Shown here: positions 34,267 to 44,284 of the stretch, one piece after another
Numbering within the stretch: position 1 is the stretch's first letter
Layout: every line of letters starts with the position of its first letter
Source of the DNA: CAWBRT01 sp963832365
GTDB taxonomy: Bacteria > Acidobacteriota > Terriglobia > Terriglobales > Acidobacteriaceae
Assembly: GCA_963832365.1 (NCBI GenBank)
Contig: CAWHUL010000011.1
Span: forward strand, 1-64,000
Reading direction: 5' to 3'
DNA length: 64,000 bases
Translations under genes and position numbers: made by a program
The notes under the pieces: generated by a model
Databases searched by the model: none
What the model saw: only the letters and a program-made list of their open reading frames with translations
Told to the model about the DNA's origin: nothing

Positions 34267-34752
34267 ATGAACACTTCAGACTTTCCCACTCCGATCACGG
34301 ATAGATATTTTGAGGACTATCGTCCCGGCTTCGTTGGCGAATACGGGAGCATTACTATCAGCGAGGACGAGATCATCGAATTTGCCAGGCGATTCGACCC
34401 GCAGGAGTTCCATCTCGATCCCATCAAAGCTGCGCGAGGACCGTATAGTGGCTTGATCGCCAGTGGCTGGCACACCAGCGCGATCATGATGCGGCTCTAT
34501 GCCGATCATGTCGTTTCCAAGGTTGCGAGTCTGGGATCGCCGGGTATTGACGAACTGCGCTGGATTCGGCCGGTGAGGCCCGGAGACACACTCTCGATCC
34601 GCGTGACCATCCTCGAAGCCAGGCGCTCCAGTTCCAAACCCGACAGGGGACTCGTCCGCCTTCAAATCGAGGTGCTCAACCAGAACAAAGAAGTGGTCAT
34701 GAGCGTCAAGGCCATGACCTTGTTTCTGTGCAGGAGCGCGAGCGCGACGTGA
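34267..34752 (+). CDS. MaoC-family hotdog dehydratase
   Basis: 161 residues from the ATG at 34267 (a TTG at 34258 is the only longer option). The MaoC hydratase motif is clear: DPQEFHLDPIKAARGPYSG, then LIASGWHTSAIMMRLY, with Asp and His catalytic residues. A second part ELRWIRPVRPGDTLSIRV closes the hotdog. Hydrates or dehydrates an acyl-CoA or similar thioester. Lies 36 bases after the SDR gene. Confidence 0.88.
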   Translation: MNTSDFPTPITDRYFEDYRPGFVGEYGSITISEDEIIEFARRFDPQEFHLDPIKAARGPYSGLIASGWHTSAIMMRLYADHVVSKVASLGSPGIDELRWIRPVRPGDTLSIRVTILEARRSSSKPDRGLVRLQIEVLNQNKEVVMSVKAMTLFLCRSASAT

Positions 34753-34837
34753 TTCGCAGCATCACGGCTTGGGAGGGCGACGATTTGGAGACAAGAACCT
34801 CGTTCGACTTGACAGGCAAGTGAGAAAGGAAAACAAC

Positions 34838-35815
34838 ATGGCCACCCGTCGTCAATTTATCGGCACGATGAGCGCGCTCGCGGTCTCGATGGCGACGCGG
34901 AAGCTCGCGGCAGAGGAAGAAAAGTCTGGCGCTTCGGTCGCGCACACATCGCCCGATTTTAAGGTGCCGAAAGGCGCTTGCGATTGCCACGTGCATGTCA
35001 TCGGTCCCAAGGACCGCTTCCCCATGGCGCCCGAGCGCCTGTACACGCCTGACTACGCGCCGGTCGAAGATCTTGTCCGCCACCTCAAGGTGCTGCACCT
35101 GGAGCGCGTAGTGATCGTTACGCCGAGCCCCTACGGGACCGACAATCGCAGCACGCTTTACGCCATTCAGCGGCTTGGAAAGCGGGCGCGCGGCATCGCC
35201 GTTGTGCCGGAGAACGTAAAGCACGCCGAACTCGAAGAGTTGCATCGTCAAGGCATGCGCGGCGTGCGTTTGAACGTCGAGACCGGCGGCACGAACGATG
35301 CGAAAATTCTCATCGGCCTGTTGACCAAGGCCGCTGAAGCCGTAGCCCCGCTCAAATGGCACGTGCAGATTTATACCAATCTGGCGATGGTCCAGGCGCT
35401 CCGCGACGTGATCCCTTCGCTGCCTGTGCCTGTTGTGTTCGATCACTTCGGCCGTCTTGAAGCCAAAAAGGGCCTGCAACAGCCCGGTCTTTCCGTGCTG
35501 CTTGACCTGATAAAGAGCGGCAAAGTGTACGTGAAGCTTTCCGCGCCGTATCGCATCTCGGAACTCGAGGGATACACTGACGCCAAAACTTATGTCGAGG
35601 CAATGGTTACGGCGAATCCGGATCGCGTTCTCTGGGGTTCCGATTGGCCACACACGATTCCGGCTCCGGGCCAGAAGCGCACGCGAGTGGGAATCGAACG
35701 GTTGAGGCACGAGGATGATGGTCTCGCACTGAACCGCATTGCGCGCTGGGTGCCGCAGCCTGAGCAGCGCAAAAAATTGCTGGCTGACAATCCGGCACGA
35801 CTGTACTTCTTTTAG
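34838..35815 (+). CDS. Exported amidohydrolase, 2-pyrone-4,6-dicarboxylate lactonase-like
   Basis: 325 residues; AAAGGA precedes the ATG at 34838. The N-terminus MATRRQFIGTMSALAVSM looks like a Tat signal (RRQF). Metal and active-site motifs of the amidohydrolase-2/LigI group are present: CDCHVHVIG near residue 48, VVFDHFG near 205 and LWGSDWPHT near 265. Hydrolyses a lactone or amide, probably in the periplasm. It follows the SDR and MaoC genes and may act on the same compound. Confidence 0.85.
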   Translation: MATRRQFIGTMSALAVSMATRKLAAEEEKSGASVAHTSPDFKVPKGACDCHVHVIGPKDRFPMAPERLYTPDYAPVEDLVRHLKVLHLERVVIVTPSPYGTDNRSTLYAIQRLGKRARGIAVVPENVKHAELEELHRQGMRGVRLNVETGGTNDAKILIGLLTKAAEAVAPLKWHVQIYTNLAMVQALRDVIPSLPVPVVFDHFGRLEAKKGLQQPGLSVLLDLIKSGKVYVKLSAPYRISELEGYTDAKTYVEAMVTANPDRVLWGSDWPHTIPAPGQKRTRVGIERLRHEDDGLALNRIARWVPQPEQRKKLLADNPARLYFF

Positions 35816-35898
35816 GGCGGTTCCGGGTGCACGTTGAAGTCATCGTCAACGATTGGCCGCATTGAGTGAAGCGTGGCGCACTACACTAAAATGCTTGC

Positions 35899-37092
35899 AT
35901 GCCGCTGGGGCTTTATATCTCGGTGCCGTTTTGCCGCACCAAGTGCAGCTTCTGCAACTTTGCCTCCGGCGTGTTCTCGCGGCCTCTGCTGGAGCGCTAT
36001 GTCGCTCATCTCGAGCGTGAACTGCGGCGGGCCGGGGAGATCGCCGAGCAGGCTGGCGGCCGCTTCGAGCGCGAGGTGGACTCCATCTACCTGGGCGGCG
36101 GTACGCCCAGCATTCTTGCCCCAGAACAACTGAAGAGGATATTCGCCTCCATCGACGGCAGCTTCGCCGTGCAGCCCGCCTCGGAGATCACGGTCGAGTG
36201 CGCTCCCGGAACCCTCACGCCCGAAGTGGTGAGCACGCTGGTGAGCTGCGGGGTCAGTCGCGTGAGCCTCGGCGCGCAATCGTTTATCGACCAGGAGGCG
36301 CGCGCCGTGGGACGGTTGCACACGCGCGACATCGTGCTCGGCGACATAGCGCGACTGCGCGATGCCGGGATCGCCGAAATCAACATCGACCTTATCGCCG
36401 GCCTGCCGCACCAGACCGGAGCGTCGTGGCGCTACACGCTGGCGGAAACCGTGGCCGCGGAAGTGCCGCATGTCAGCGTTTACATGCTGGAAGTGGACGA
36501 GGACTCACGGCTGGGGAGGGAACTGATTGCCGGAGGCACGCGCTACCACGCGCACCACGTGCCGGACGAGGACTTGACCGCCGACTTTTACTCGCTGGCG
36601 TGCCAGGAGCTGGCTGCGGCGGGGGTTGCACAGTATGAAATCTCAAACTTTGCACGTGGTTCGCAGGATGATGAAAGATTTCCCATGCATGCTTCGCGTC
36701 ACAACCTGAAGTACTGGCTGCGACGGCCTTACATGGGCTTTGGAGTCGATGCGCATTCCATGCTGCCGTCCCTTGACGCGGGTTCGCGGCATTCCGCTGT
36801 ACGCATCGCGACCAGTGATGAACTCGATGTGCTGCTCTCGGACGCGGCGCTCGATGTGACCAGAATCGACGAGCCCATGGCGCTGGAGGAGACGTGGTTT
36901 CTTGGATTGCGGCTGAATCGCGGGGTGGAGTTGAGCCGCTTGGAATGCGCATTTGGCGAGGCAGGGTTGCACAGAGATCTGCTTGGCGAGCTTGAATCGA
37001 ATGGACTGCTGGCTGTCGAAAACGGCTGGGTCCGGCTGACGGCACGCGGACGCCTGCTCTCGAATGAAGTCTTCAGCCGATTTCTGGCCTGA
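35899..37092 (+). CDS. hemW: Radical SAM haem chaperone HemW (coproporphyrinogen oxidase-like)
   Basis: 397 residues. The radical-SAM cluster C-x3-C-x2-C is CRTKCSFC at residues 12-19, after YISVPF. Further HemN/HemW marks are DSIYLGGGTPSIL, SLGAQSF, DLIAGLPHQT and QYEISNFAR. HemW delivers haem to respiratory enzymes and lacks the extra Cys of HemN; the motif here has the C-F-C form seen in HemW. Monocistronic by position. Confidence 0.9.
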   Translation: MPLGLYISVPFCRTKCSFCNFASGVFSRPLLERYVAHLERELRRAGEIAEQAGGRFEREVDSIYLGGGTPSILAPEQLKRIFASIDGSFAVQPASEITVECAPGTLTPEVVSTLVSCGVSRVSLGAQSFIDQEARAVGRLHTRDIVLGDIARLRDAGIAEINIDLIAGLPHQTGASWRYTLAETVAAEVPHVSVYMLEVDEDSRLGRELIAGGTRYHAHHVPDEDLTADFYSLACQELAAAGVAQYEISNFARGSQDDERFPMHASRHNLKYWLRRPYMGFGVDAHSMLPSLDAGSRHSAVRIATSDELDVLLSDAALDVTRIDEPMALEETWFLGLRLNRGVELSRLECAFGEAGLHRDLLGELESNGLLAVENGWVRLTARGRLLSNEVFSRFLA

Positions 37093-37194
37093 GTTCCAGA
37101 GCTCCAGGCCACGGCACAAACTTCCGGACAGACCGGATGAGGGACGCTTGGCCGCCGACGGATACTTTGAAAGGATACTTCGAATCGGGAAGAA

Positions 37195-37395
37195 CTAACG
37201 CTTTCCCAGGACTGCCATTTTTGGCAAGCGCGCCGCGGCACGCTCGGCGTTCTGAACCGGCTGGCGAAGCTCTGACTGCACTTTCTCGCACTCGCTGATC
37301 CAAACCAATCGCCGGATTGCCTCACAGCAGTTGAAACAGAGAAAGAGGGGAGCTTCTCTGAGGTTCCCCTTGTGTTCGCAGATACCGCACTGCAT
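37195..37395 (-). CDS. Small zinc-ribbon-like protein
   Basis: 66 residues from the ATG at 37395, six bases after GAGGAG, which beats the ATG at 37401. Two Cys pairs (CGICEHKG and LFLCFNCCEAIRRL) form a probable zinc ribbon. The remainder is a charged helix. Unknown role; acidobacterial genomes often carry such proteins. Confidence 0.6.
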   Translation of the reverse strand: MQCGICEHKGNLREAPLFLCFNCCEAIRRLVWISECEKVQSELRQPVQNAERAAARLPKMAVLGKR

Positions 37396-37652
37396 GGTCA
37401 TCTCCTCACCCCTGAGTTCCGGACTTGAGCCCTCGGGTTGTGTCTCTGTCTGGGGCTGTAGTTCGTCGTCGCTTCTGTCGTTAATAAACCACATCAAGGC
37501 TTTTTATTCCCCGGTTCAGAATGATTTCCATATTGGATGCTGACCGCTGCCATCTGCGGCTGCTGCTTAGATAACAATTGGATGGGGACCTTTGCCTTTA
37601 AGATAGAATTTTTTTATGTCCCAAAATTTCACTGTCCGGAGAACCCGTTCTT

Positions 37653-38746
<1,094 letters not shown>

Positions 38747-38791
38747 CAGGTTGAGGCGTTGAGGCAGCGTCCCGACATTGTTGTTTTAGGA

Positions 38792-38928
38792 TGTCATCCT
38801 GAGCGGGAGCGAAGGATCCCTAAAGGGCTTCGGAGCTAACGCGCAGCCGAAGGACTTCATCAAAAAAGCCCAGAGCGGCGCGGGTTAAACAGTTTTCCGG
38901 GGATGCTTCGCTGACGCTCAGCATGACA
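38792..38928. repeat. MITE-like palindromic element
   Basis: 137 bp with inverted ends: TGTCATCCTGAGCGGGAGC at the left and the complement of GCTGACGCTCAGCATGACA at the right. Same end sequence as elements near 54931, 55343 and 57879. No ORF inside. Confidence 0.6.
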
Positions 38929-39005
38929 TTCGCGAAGCGCGAAGTATGTTGTTATGTGAGCCAATTCTGAGAATTAGAAGAGCGCAACTCTCAAAAGGAG
39001 ATCAC

Positions 39006-39329
39006 ATGATCGCAAGAATCTGGCATGGATACACCAAGCCCGAGCACGCCGATGCTTATGAGACCATGCTGAAACCGGAGCTTCTGCCCGGCATCAGCAA
39101 AGTCAAAGGCTACAAGAGCAGCTACCTGCTCAGGAGAGACCAGGGAGCCGAAGTCGAGTTCATCACCATCATGCTCTGGGATTCCATCGACGCGATTCGC
39201 GCCTTTGCCGGAGCAGACTACGAGACTTCCGTGGTTCCCGAGGAGCGCCGCAAATACTTATCCCGGCACGATGCCAAAGCGGCGCACTACGAGGTCAAAG
39301 CGACGCACGAGGCAAAGGCAATTTCCTGA
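39006..39329 (+). CDS. Antibiotic biosynthesis monooxygenase-like (ABM) protein
   Basis: 107 residues; AAAAGGAG five bases before the ATG at 39006. The fold is a small ferredoxin-like barrel: MIARIWHGYTKPEHADAYE, VKGYKSSYLLRRDQG, FITIMLWDSIDAIRAFAG. Members oxidise polyketides or simply bind ligands; no specific substrate is visible. Converges with the acyl-CoA dehydrogenase gene across a hairpin repeat. Confidence 0.8.
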   Translation: MIARIWHGYTKPEHADAYETMLKPELLPGISKVKGYKSSYLLRRDQGAEVEFITIMLWDSIDAIRAFAGADYETSVVPEERRKYLSRHDAKAAHYEVKATHEAKAIS

Positions 39330-39353
39330 CTGGGCGGCACCACCATGTGGGTG

Positions 39354-39389
39354 CCCCACGTCCCGCCCGTCTTTTGGGCTGACGTGGGG
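39354..39389. repeat. Covarying hairpin repeat, copy 1
   Basis: CCCCACGTC pairs with GACGTGGGG and GCCC with GGGC around a 7-base loop. Lies between the convergent ABM and acyl-CoA dehydrogenase genes. Confidence 0.65.
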
Positions 39390-39397
39390 GAGTTCTC

Positions 39398-40588
39398 TCA
39401 CGCCGCTCTCGTCGCAGGATTATTGCGCATCGCGTGGTCATCGCTCAGCAGTTGGCGCGCAATGACCATGCGCTGGATTTCGCTGGTGCCCTCGCCGATC
39501 GTGCAGAGCTTGGAGTCGCGATAGAATTTTTCGGCCGGGTAGTCCTTGATGAAGCCATAGCCGCCATGGATCTGCACCGCCTCGTTGGCTGCTTTGACGG
39601 CGATTTCGCTGGTGTAGAGCTTGGCCATCGAAGACTCCAGGGTGGTTCTCATGCCGTTATCTTTCATCCACGCCGCACGTTGGGTGAGCAGGCGTGCGGC
39701 TTCGATTTCGGTTGCCATGTCGGCCAGCTTCCACTGGATGGCCTGAAACTCACTGATGGCTTTGCCGAACTGCTTGCGCTGTCTTGAGTATGCGAGCGCG
39801 CAGTCGTAAGCGCCCTGGGCCATGCCGAGTCCGAGCGCCGCTATCGAGATGCGGCCGCCGTCGAGAATGCGCATGGCATCGGTGAACCCGCGGCCTTCGT
39901 GTCCGAGCAGGTTTTCATCGGGGATTTCGCAATCCTCGAAAATAAGTTCAGCGGTATCGCTGGCGCGCAGTCCGAGCTTGTTCTCCTTCTTTCCGAGTTT
40001 GAAACCGGGTGTCCCCTTCTCGACCACGAAAGCCGAGAGGCCATGATGGCTGTGAGCTTGGGCCGCTTTGTCGGTAACGGCGAGAACGACGCATACGTCG
40101 GCATAGTGGCCGTTGGTGCAGAAAGTCTTGGTTCCGTTCAGCACCCACCTGTCTTTCACCCGGACGGCCGTGCAGCGCGCTGCGCCGGCGTCGGAGCCGG
40201 AACCGGGTTCAGTGAGCGCCCAGGCGCCAATCCAATCGCCGCTCGCCAGCCGCGGAACGTACTTCCGCTTTTGCTCCGGGTTGCCGGCGACAAAGATGTG
40301 GTTGGTGCAGAGAGAGGTGTGCGCGGCTACGATGATGCCGACTGAGCCGTCGACGCGTGAAAGCTCTTCGATGGCGGCGGCATATTCGACGTATCCCATG
40401 CCCGCGCCGCAGAGCTCGACCGGGAAGATTGCTCCCATCAGCCCAAGCCGGCCGAGTTCCTTGATCGTCGCGAGCGGGAAGCACGCGGCTTCATCCCACT
40501 CCATCACGTGCGGCGCGATTTCACGCTCAGCGAACTGGCGAACCGTTTTGCGGAGATGCTGCTGCTCTTCGGTAAGTTGAAAATTCAA
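39398..40588 (-). CDS. Acyl-CoA dehydrogenase (short-chain type)
   Basis: 396 residues from a TTG at 40588, chosen because GGAGG lies six bases upstream and the protein then begins NFQLTEEQQHLRKTV, as the family does; an ATG at 40606 has poorer spacing. Flavin and substrate motifs are present: WALTEPGSGSDAGA, KTFCTNGHYADV, and the C-terminal FIKDYPAEKFYRDSK, TIGEGTSEIQRMVIARQLL. Oxidises an acyl-CoA to enoyl-CoA, passing electrons to ETF. MeaB next door hints at propionate or branched-chain catabolism. Confidence 0.93.
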   Translation of the reverse strand: MNFQLTEEQQHLRKTVRQFAEREIAPHVMEWDEAACFPLATIKELGRLGLMGAIFPVELCGAGMGYVEYAAAIEELSRVDGSVGIIVAAHTSLCTNHIFVAGNPEQKRKYVPRLASGDWIGAWALTEPGSGSDAGAARCTAVRVKDRWVLNGTKTFCTNGHYADVCVVLAVTDKAAQAHSHHGLSAFVVEKGTPGFKLGKKENKLGLRASDTAELIFEDCEIPDENLLGHEGRGFTDAMRILDGGRISIAALGLGMAQGAYDCALAYSRQRKQFGKAISEFQAIQWKLADMATEIEAARLLTQRAAWMKDNGMRTTLESSMAKLYTSEIAVKAANEAVQIHGGYGFIKDYPAEKFYRDSKLCTIGEGTSEIQRMVIARQLLSDDHAMRNNPATRAA

Positions 40589-40803
40589 GTGCTTCCTCCA
40601 GGCCATTCCTCGGTTTCGCCGAAGAATTGGACGCCAACAAGACTTATAGACATATAAGAGATGCTAATAGCAACAGATTGGTAGCTCGACTTGACTGGGA
40701 AATCCGAAAAATTTAGCGGCGATGCGATGTTGCCTTTTGGGAATTGCGGCTTTTGCTACACTTCCCTTTGCCGTCGCGTTCAGAAAGACCTGGTGAACGT
40801 TTG

Positions 40804-41790
40804 GTGAACGATTCAATCGCAAGCTGGGTGGAAAAGATTCGGGAGGGAAGTCCGCGCGCCCTGGCCCAGGCGATTACCGCGGTCGAAAACCGCACAGGGG
40901 AGTCGTATGAGTTGCTGCGGGCGCTTTTTCCCTACAGCGGGCGGGCTCGTATCGTGGGCCTCACGGGCGCTCCGGGATCGGGAAAGAGTACGCTTACCGA
41001 TCAGTTAGCGCTGGAATATCGCAAGCGTCAGCAGAGTGTTGGCATTGTCGCGGTCGATCCCACGAGTCCGTTCACCGGAGGCGCAATCCTGGGCGACCGT
41101 ATCCGCATGCAGCGGCACCACGCCGATCCGGGGATCTACATTCGCAGCATGGCCACGCGAGGTTCGCTTGGCGGACTGGCCAGCACCACGGCGGACGTGG
41201 CCTCCGTGCTCGATGCCAGCGGGCGCGACGTGGTGCTCATCGAAACGGTCGGTGTGGGGCAGGATGAAGTGGATATCGTGCGTCTGGCCGACGTGACGCT
41301 GGTGATCCTGGTTCCCGGCATGGGAGACGACGTGCAATCCATCAAGGCGGGGATCATGGAGATTGCCGACATCTTCGTCGTCAACAAGAGCGATCGCGAC
41401 GGTGCCGAGCGGGTCGAGCGTGAGATTCGTGCTTTGCAGTCGACTGCTCCGGCCAGGGGGGCGACCGCCAGAGACGGTGCCACAAGCGAGAGTTGGACGC
41501 CGCCGGTTATCAAGACCGTCGCCAGCGAGGGCCGCGGCATCTCCGAATTGGCGATGGCCATCGCGCAGTATGAAGCGTTTCTTGAGAGGTCTGACGTGGG
41601 CCGTCGCCGTCGCATCGAGAACTGGCGCACGCGCCTGGTCGAGATGCTGCGAGCCGAGCTGATGCAACGCGTCAGGCGAGACTACCTGACGGAGGCAGCG
41701 GCGCGGGAGCTGGCGGAGAGAATTGCGGCCCATGAGCGCGATCCGTACACAGTGGTTGAGGAGATACTTGGCAGATTTGAGCGCAGCTGA
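40804..41790 (+). CDS. meaB: Methylmalonyl-CoA mutase-associated GTPase MeaB
   Basis: 328 residues if the GTG at 40804 is the start; a TTG at 40744 would add 20 untypical residues. G1 loop GLTGAPGSGKSTL, then VDPTSPFTGGAILGDRIRM (MeaB-specific), VLIETVGVGQDEVDI and VNKSDRDGAERV (G4). MeaB loads and protects adenosylcobalamin in methylmalonyl-CoA mutase. The mutase itself is not in the window. Confidence 0.92.
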   Translation: MNDSIASWVEKIREGSPRALAQAITAVENRTGESYELLRALFPYSGRARIVGLTGAPGSGKSTLTDQLALEYRKRQQSVGIVAVDPTSPFTGGAILGDRIRMQRHHADPGIYIRSMATRGSLGGLASTTADVASVLDASGRDVVLIETVGVGQDEVDIVRLADVTLVILVPGMGDDVQSIKAGIMEIADIFVVNKSDRDGAERVEREIRALQSTAPARGATARDGATSESWTPPVIKTVASEGRGISELAMAIAQYEAFLERSDVGRRRRIENWRTRLVEMLRAELMQRVRRDYLTEAAARELAERIAAHERDPYTVVEEILGRFERS

Positions 41791-41881
41791 GCCAATCCTT
41801 TGACCTCGTGAATCATGCCTTCGCTTCGCTTCGATCAAGCGGGGCGGCGCAAAAGGCGGCATAAGGCGGCAGACGGCGACG

Positions 41882-42598
41882 ATGATTATTCTTGGCATAG
41901 ACACTTCGGGCCGTGACGGCAGCGTTGCCCTGGCCCGCGGCTCAGGGGAGCGCTTCGAGGTGCTCGGCGTGGCCCCGATTGCGGGCGGAACCTATTCGGC
42001 GCAGCTCATTCCGGCGATAGCGGCCCTGCTGGCCGGCGCGTCTCTGGCCAAGAGTGCGATCGATCTGCTGGCCGTCGCCTCCGGCCCCGGATCGTTTACC
42101 GGGCTGCGAGTGGGGCTGTCCACGGTGAAGGGATTAGCTGAAGCGCTGGCGAAGCCGATAGTTGCGGTTTCGATGTTAGAGGCCACAGCCGCCGCCAGCC
42201 GGCAAACGGGCTCCGTGGTTGCCGCGCTGGATGCGCAGCGGGGCGATGTATACGTCGGCGAGTACCAGGTGATACACAGCGACGTGCCCTCGGAGCTGAG
42301 ACTGCATCGCATCGACGAGGTTCTGCTCAGTCTGGAGAACTTCACGGCGTCATTGGGCGCACGCATCCCCGTGCCGGTTACGTACACGCCGGACGCAACC
42401 GTCGAGAGGGCAGTGCGCGAGGCCGGTTCCCCCGTGGGAAAAATTTCGCGCCCGGCGGCGGATCTTATCGCTCGGCTGGGAGTGGCAAAATACCTCCAGG
42501 GCCTGACCACCTCGTCCGAGGCACTGGACGCGAATTATCTGCGTCACTCGGATGCGGAGATATTCGCCACTCCAAAATCAGCGCGGCCGCCGGAGTAA
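41882..42598 (+). CDS. tsaB: tRNA threonylcarbamoyladenosine biosynthesis protein TsaB
   Basis: 238 residues. ASKHA-fold start MIILGIDTSGRDGSVAL and the TsaB signature ASGPGSFTGLRVGLSTVKGL near residue 70. TsaB dimerises with TsaD to place t6A on tRNA. Only 5 bases separate it from rimI, a pairing seen in many bacteria. Confidence 0.92.
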   Translation: MIILGIDTSGRDGSVALARGSGERFEVLGVAPIAGGTYSAQLIPAIAALLAGASLAKSAIDLLAVASGPGSFTGLRVGLSTVKGLAEALAKPIVAVSMLEATAAASRQTGSVVAALDAQRGDVYVGEYQVIHSDVPSELRLHRIDEVLLSLENFTASLGARIPVPVTYTPDATVERAVREAGSPVGKISRPAADLIARLGVAKYLQGLTTSSEALDANYLRHSDAEIFATPKSARPPE

Positions 42599-42603
42599 CC
42601 GCC

Positions 42604-43107
42604 ATGCGAGTGCGTCCCGCGGAGTTCAAAGACATCCCGCGCCTGATGGCCATCGAACGGCAATCACCGGGGGCCGCGCACTGGAGTGAGCGGGAATATC
42701 ATGCCTTGTTCGGCACCAATTTAGCTGGCGGCGCGTCTAATGAGAGTAGCCTGCCGAAGCGCCTCTGCCTGGTAGTGGAGATGGCATCGGAGCCCGCCGC
42801 CTTTGCAGTTGCGGGATTTGTGGTGGCGCTTTGCCTGGATCAGGAGTGGGAGATTGAGAACATAGTGGTCGATTCGGCGCTTCGCCGGCGGGGGTGCGCC
42901 AAGCTGCTCCTGCGCGAGCTGCTTGGGTATGCCAGCCACGAAGGTGCTGAGAGAGTTCTGCTGGAAGTGCGGGAATCGAATGAGGCTGCCCGGGCTTTCT
43001 ATGCCCAGGTGGGTTTCCAGATGATCGGGCGGCGCAAAGGCTACTACCGCGACCCCGAGGAAGATGCGTTTTTGCTCAATTTCAGGTGCAATCGCGCCTC
43101 TTCTTAG
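42604..43107 (+). CDS. rimI: Ribosomal-protein-alanine N-acetyltransferase RimI
   Basis: 167 residues. GNAT fold with the acetyl-CoA loop VDSALRRRGCAKLLLREL and the RimI-type end ARAFYAQVGFQMIGRRKGYY. Acetylates the N-terminus of ribosomal protein S18 in model species. Directly behind tsaB. A short insertion (ASNESSLPKRL) before the core is lineage-specific. Confidence 0.88.
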   Translation: MRVRPAEFKDIPRLMAIERQSPGAAHWSEREYHALFGTNLAGGASNESSLPKRLCLVVEMASEPAAFAVAGFVVALCLDQEWEIENIVVDSALRRRGCAKLLLRELLGYASHEGAERVLLEVRESNEAARAFYAQVGFQMIGRRKGYYRDPEEDAFLLNFRCNRASS

Positions 43108-43222
43108 GAACCGTCGGTTGTACTTTCAAAAACGGTTGAACGCACATCTTCCCGCGTGCTAGTGTTTGCAACACGGTTGAACGCCCCGGAGTCCGTCGCC
43201 GGGTACCGCAAGGAGGTCCTAA

Positions 43223-43456
43223 ATGGTAAATCTCGTACGCGAGTCGCTCCTGGCCAGCAATGAAGAATTCCGGCACCTGGTTCAGGAACATACGCAATAC
43301 TCCCAACGCCTCGATTCCCTCTCGCAGAAGCCCTACCTCTCTGACGACGATAAGCTTGAAGAGGTCCGATTGAAGAAGCTAAAGCTTCGACTGAAAGACC
43401 AGATGCTGGTGCTCGAACAGCAATACGTGAAGACGCATCCCGAGCACGTGGCGTAA
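43223..43456 (+). CDS. YdcH/DUF465 small coiled-coil protein
   Basis: 77 residues; AAGGAGG is placed about 6 bases before the ATG. LASNEEFRHLVQEHTQYSQRL and KLKLRLKDQMLVLEQQY give the paired helices of DUF465. Function unknown. Monocistronic. Confidence 0.85.
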   Translation: MVNLVRESLLASNEEFRHLVQEHTQYSQRLDSLSQKPYLSDDDKLEEVRLKKLKLRLKDQMLVLEQQYVKTHPEHVA

Positions 43457-43612
43457 AGCCCGTCAATCCAGTTTCCGCGAATTGTTAAAGTCCGATGAAT
43501 GCTCGATCACGGGCCGACGCCAGCGTGTGTCCGCCCGCTGGCCGCTGCGGGACGTCCGAAAACGCTTCTCCCGATACCCGCGAATACCTGTCCGATATAA
43601 TCAGTTGATCTA

Positions 43613-44284
43613 ATGGTTCGCGACGGATTCTATTACGCTGGTGCTTTGCTGCTGGTGGCCGTGTTCATCGGCTGGTTGACGATTCCTGCCTTGGCGGTCG
43701 TTCCCTTGCTGCTGGCGGCTTTCTTCCTGTGGTTCTTCCGCGATCCGGATAGAGTGATTCCGCAAGCCGCTGGTGCGGTGGTTTCGCCCGCCGACGGCAA
43801 GGTGACAGACGTTTCGCCGGTGGCTGCGACGGGAACGCAGTGGCTGCGCATCAGCATCTTCATGAATGTCTTTAATGTTCACGTCAACCGCTCGCCGGTG
43901 TCAGGGGTGATTACCGGCGTCGAATACCGCAAGGGCAAGTTTCAAAACGCAATGGGCGCGGCCTCGGCGGAATTGAACGAGCAGAGTATTTGCAGCTTGC
44001 ATACGGATGATGGCCATCCTATCGTTTTCAAGCAGATTGCCGGCCTGCTGGCGCGGCGCGTGGTTTTCAATCGCGTTCCGGGAGAGCACGTGGAGCGTGG
44101 CGAGCGCGTAGGCTTAATCAAATTCGGCTCGCGCTGCGATGTTTTGTTGCCTTCCGGCGCGCGGCCGGCGGTCAAAGTTGGCGATAACGTGATGGGCGGT
44201 TCCACGGTTCTGGCCACACTGCCGGAACCCGTTCCGCAAGAAATTTTGGACGTGCACGAACAGCAGTCGGGGAGCTCACGATGA
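43613..44284 (+). CDS. psd: Phosphatidylserine decarboxylase proenzyme (short form)
   Basis: 223 residues with two N-terminal membrane segments (FYYAGALLLVAVFIGW, IPALAVVPLLLAAFF). Conserved VSPADGKVTDV, FMNVFNVHVNRSPVSG and, at residues 171-173, F-G-S: Ser173 is the self-cleavage site that becomes the pyruvoyl group (KFGSRCDVLLP). Makes phosphatidylethanolamine from phosphatidylserine. Overlaps pssA by ATGA, so substrate maker and user are coupled. Confidence 0.93.
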   Translation: MVRDGFYYAGALLLVAVFIGWLTIPALAVVPLLLAAFFLWFFRDPDRVIPQAAGAVVSPADGKVTDVSPVAATGTQWLRISIFMNVFNVHVNRSPVSGVITGVEYRKGKFQNAMGAASAELNEQSICSLHTDDGHPIVFKQIAGLLARRVVFNRVPGEHVERGERVGLIKFGSRCDVLLPSGARPAVKVGDNVMGGSTVLATLPEPVPQEILDVHEQQSGSSR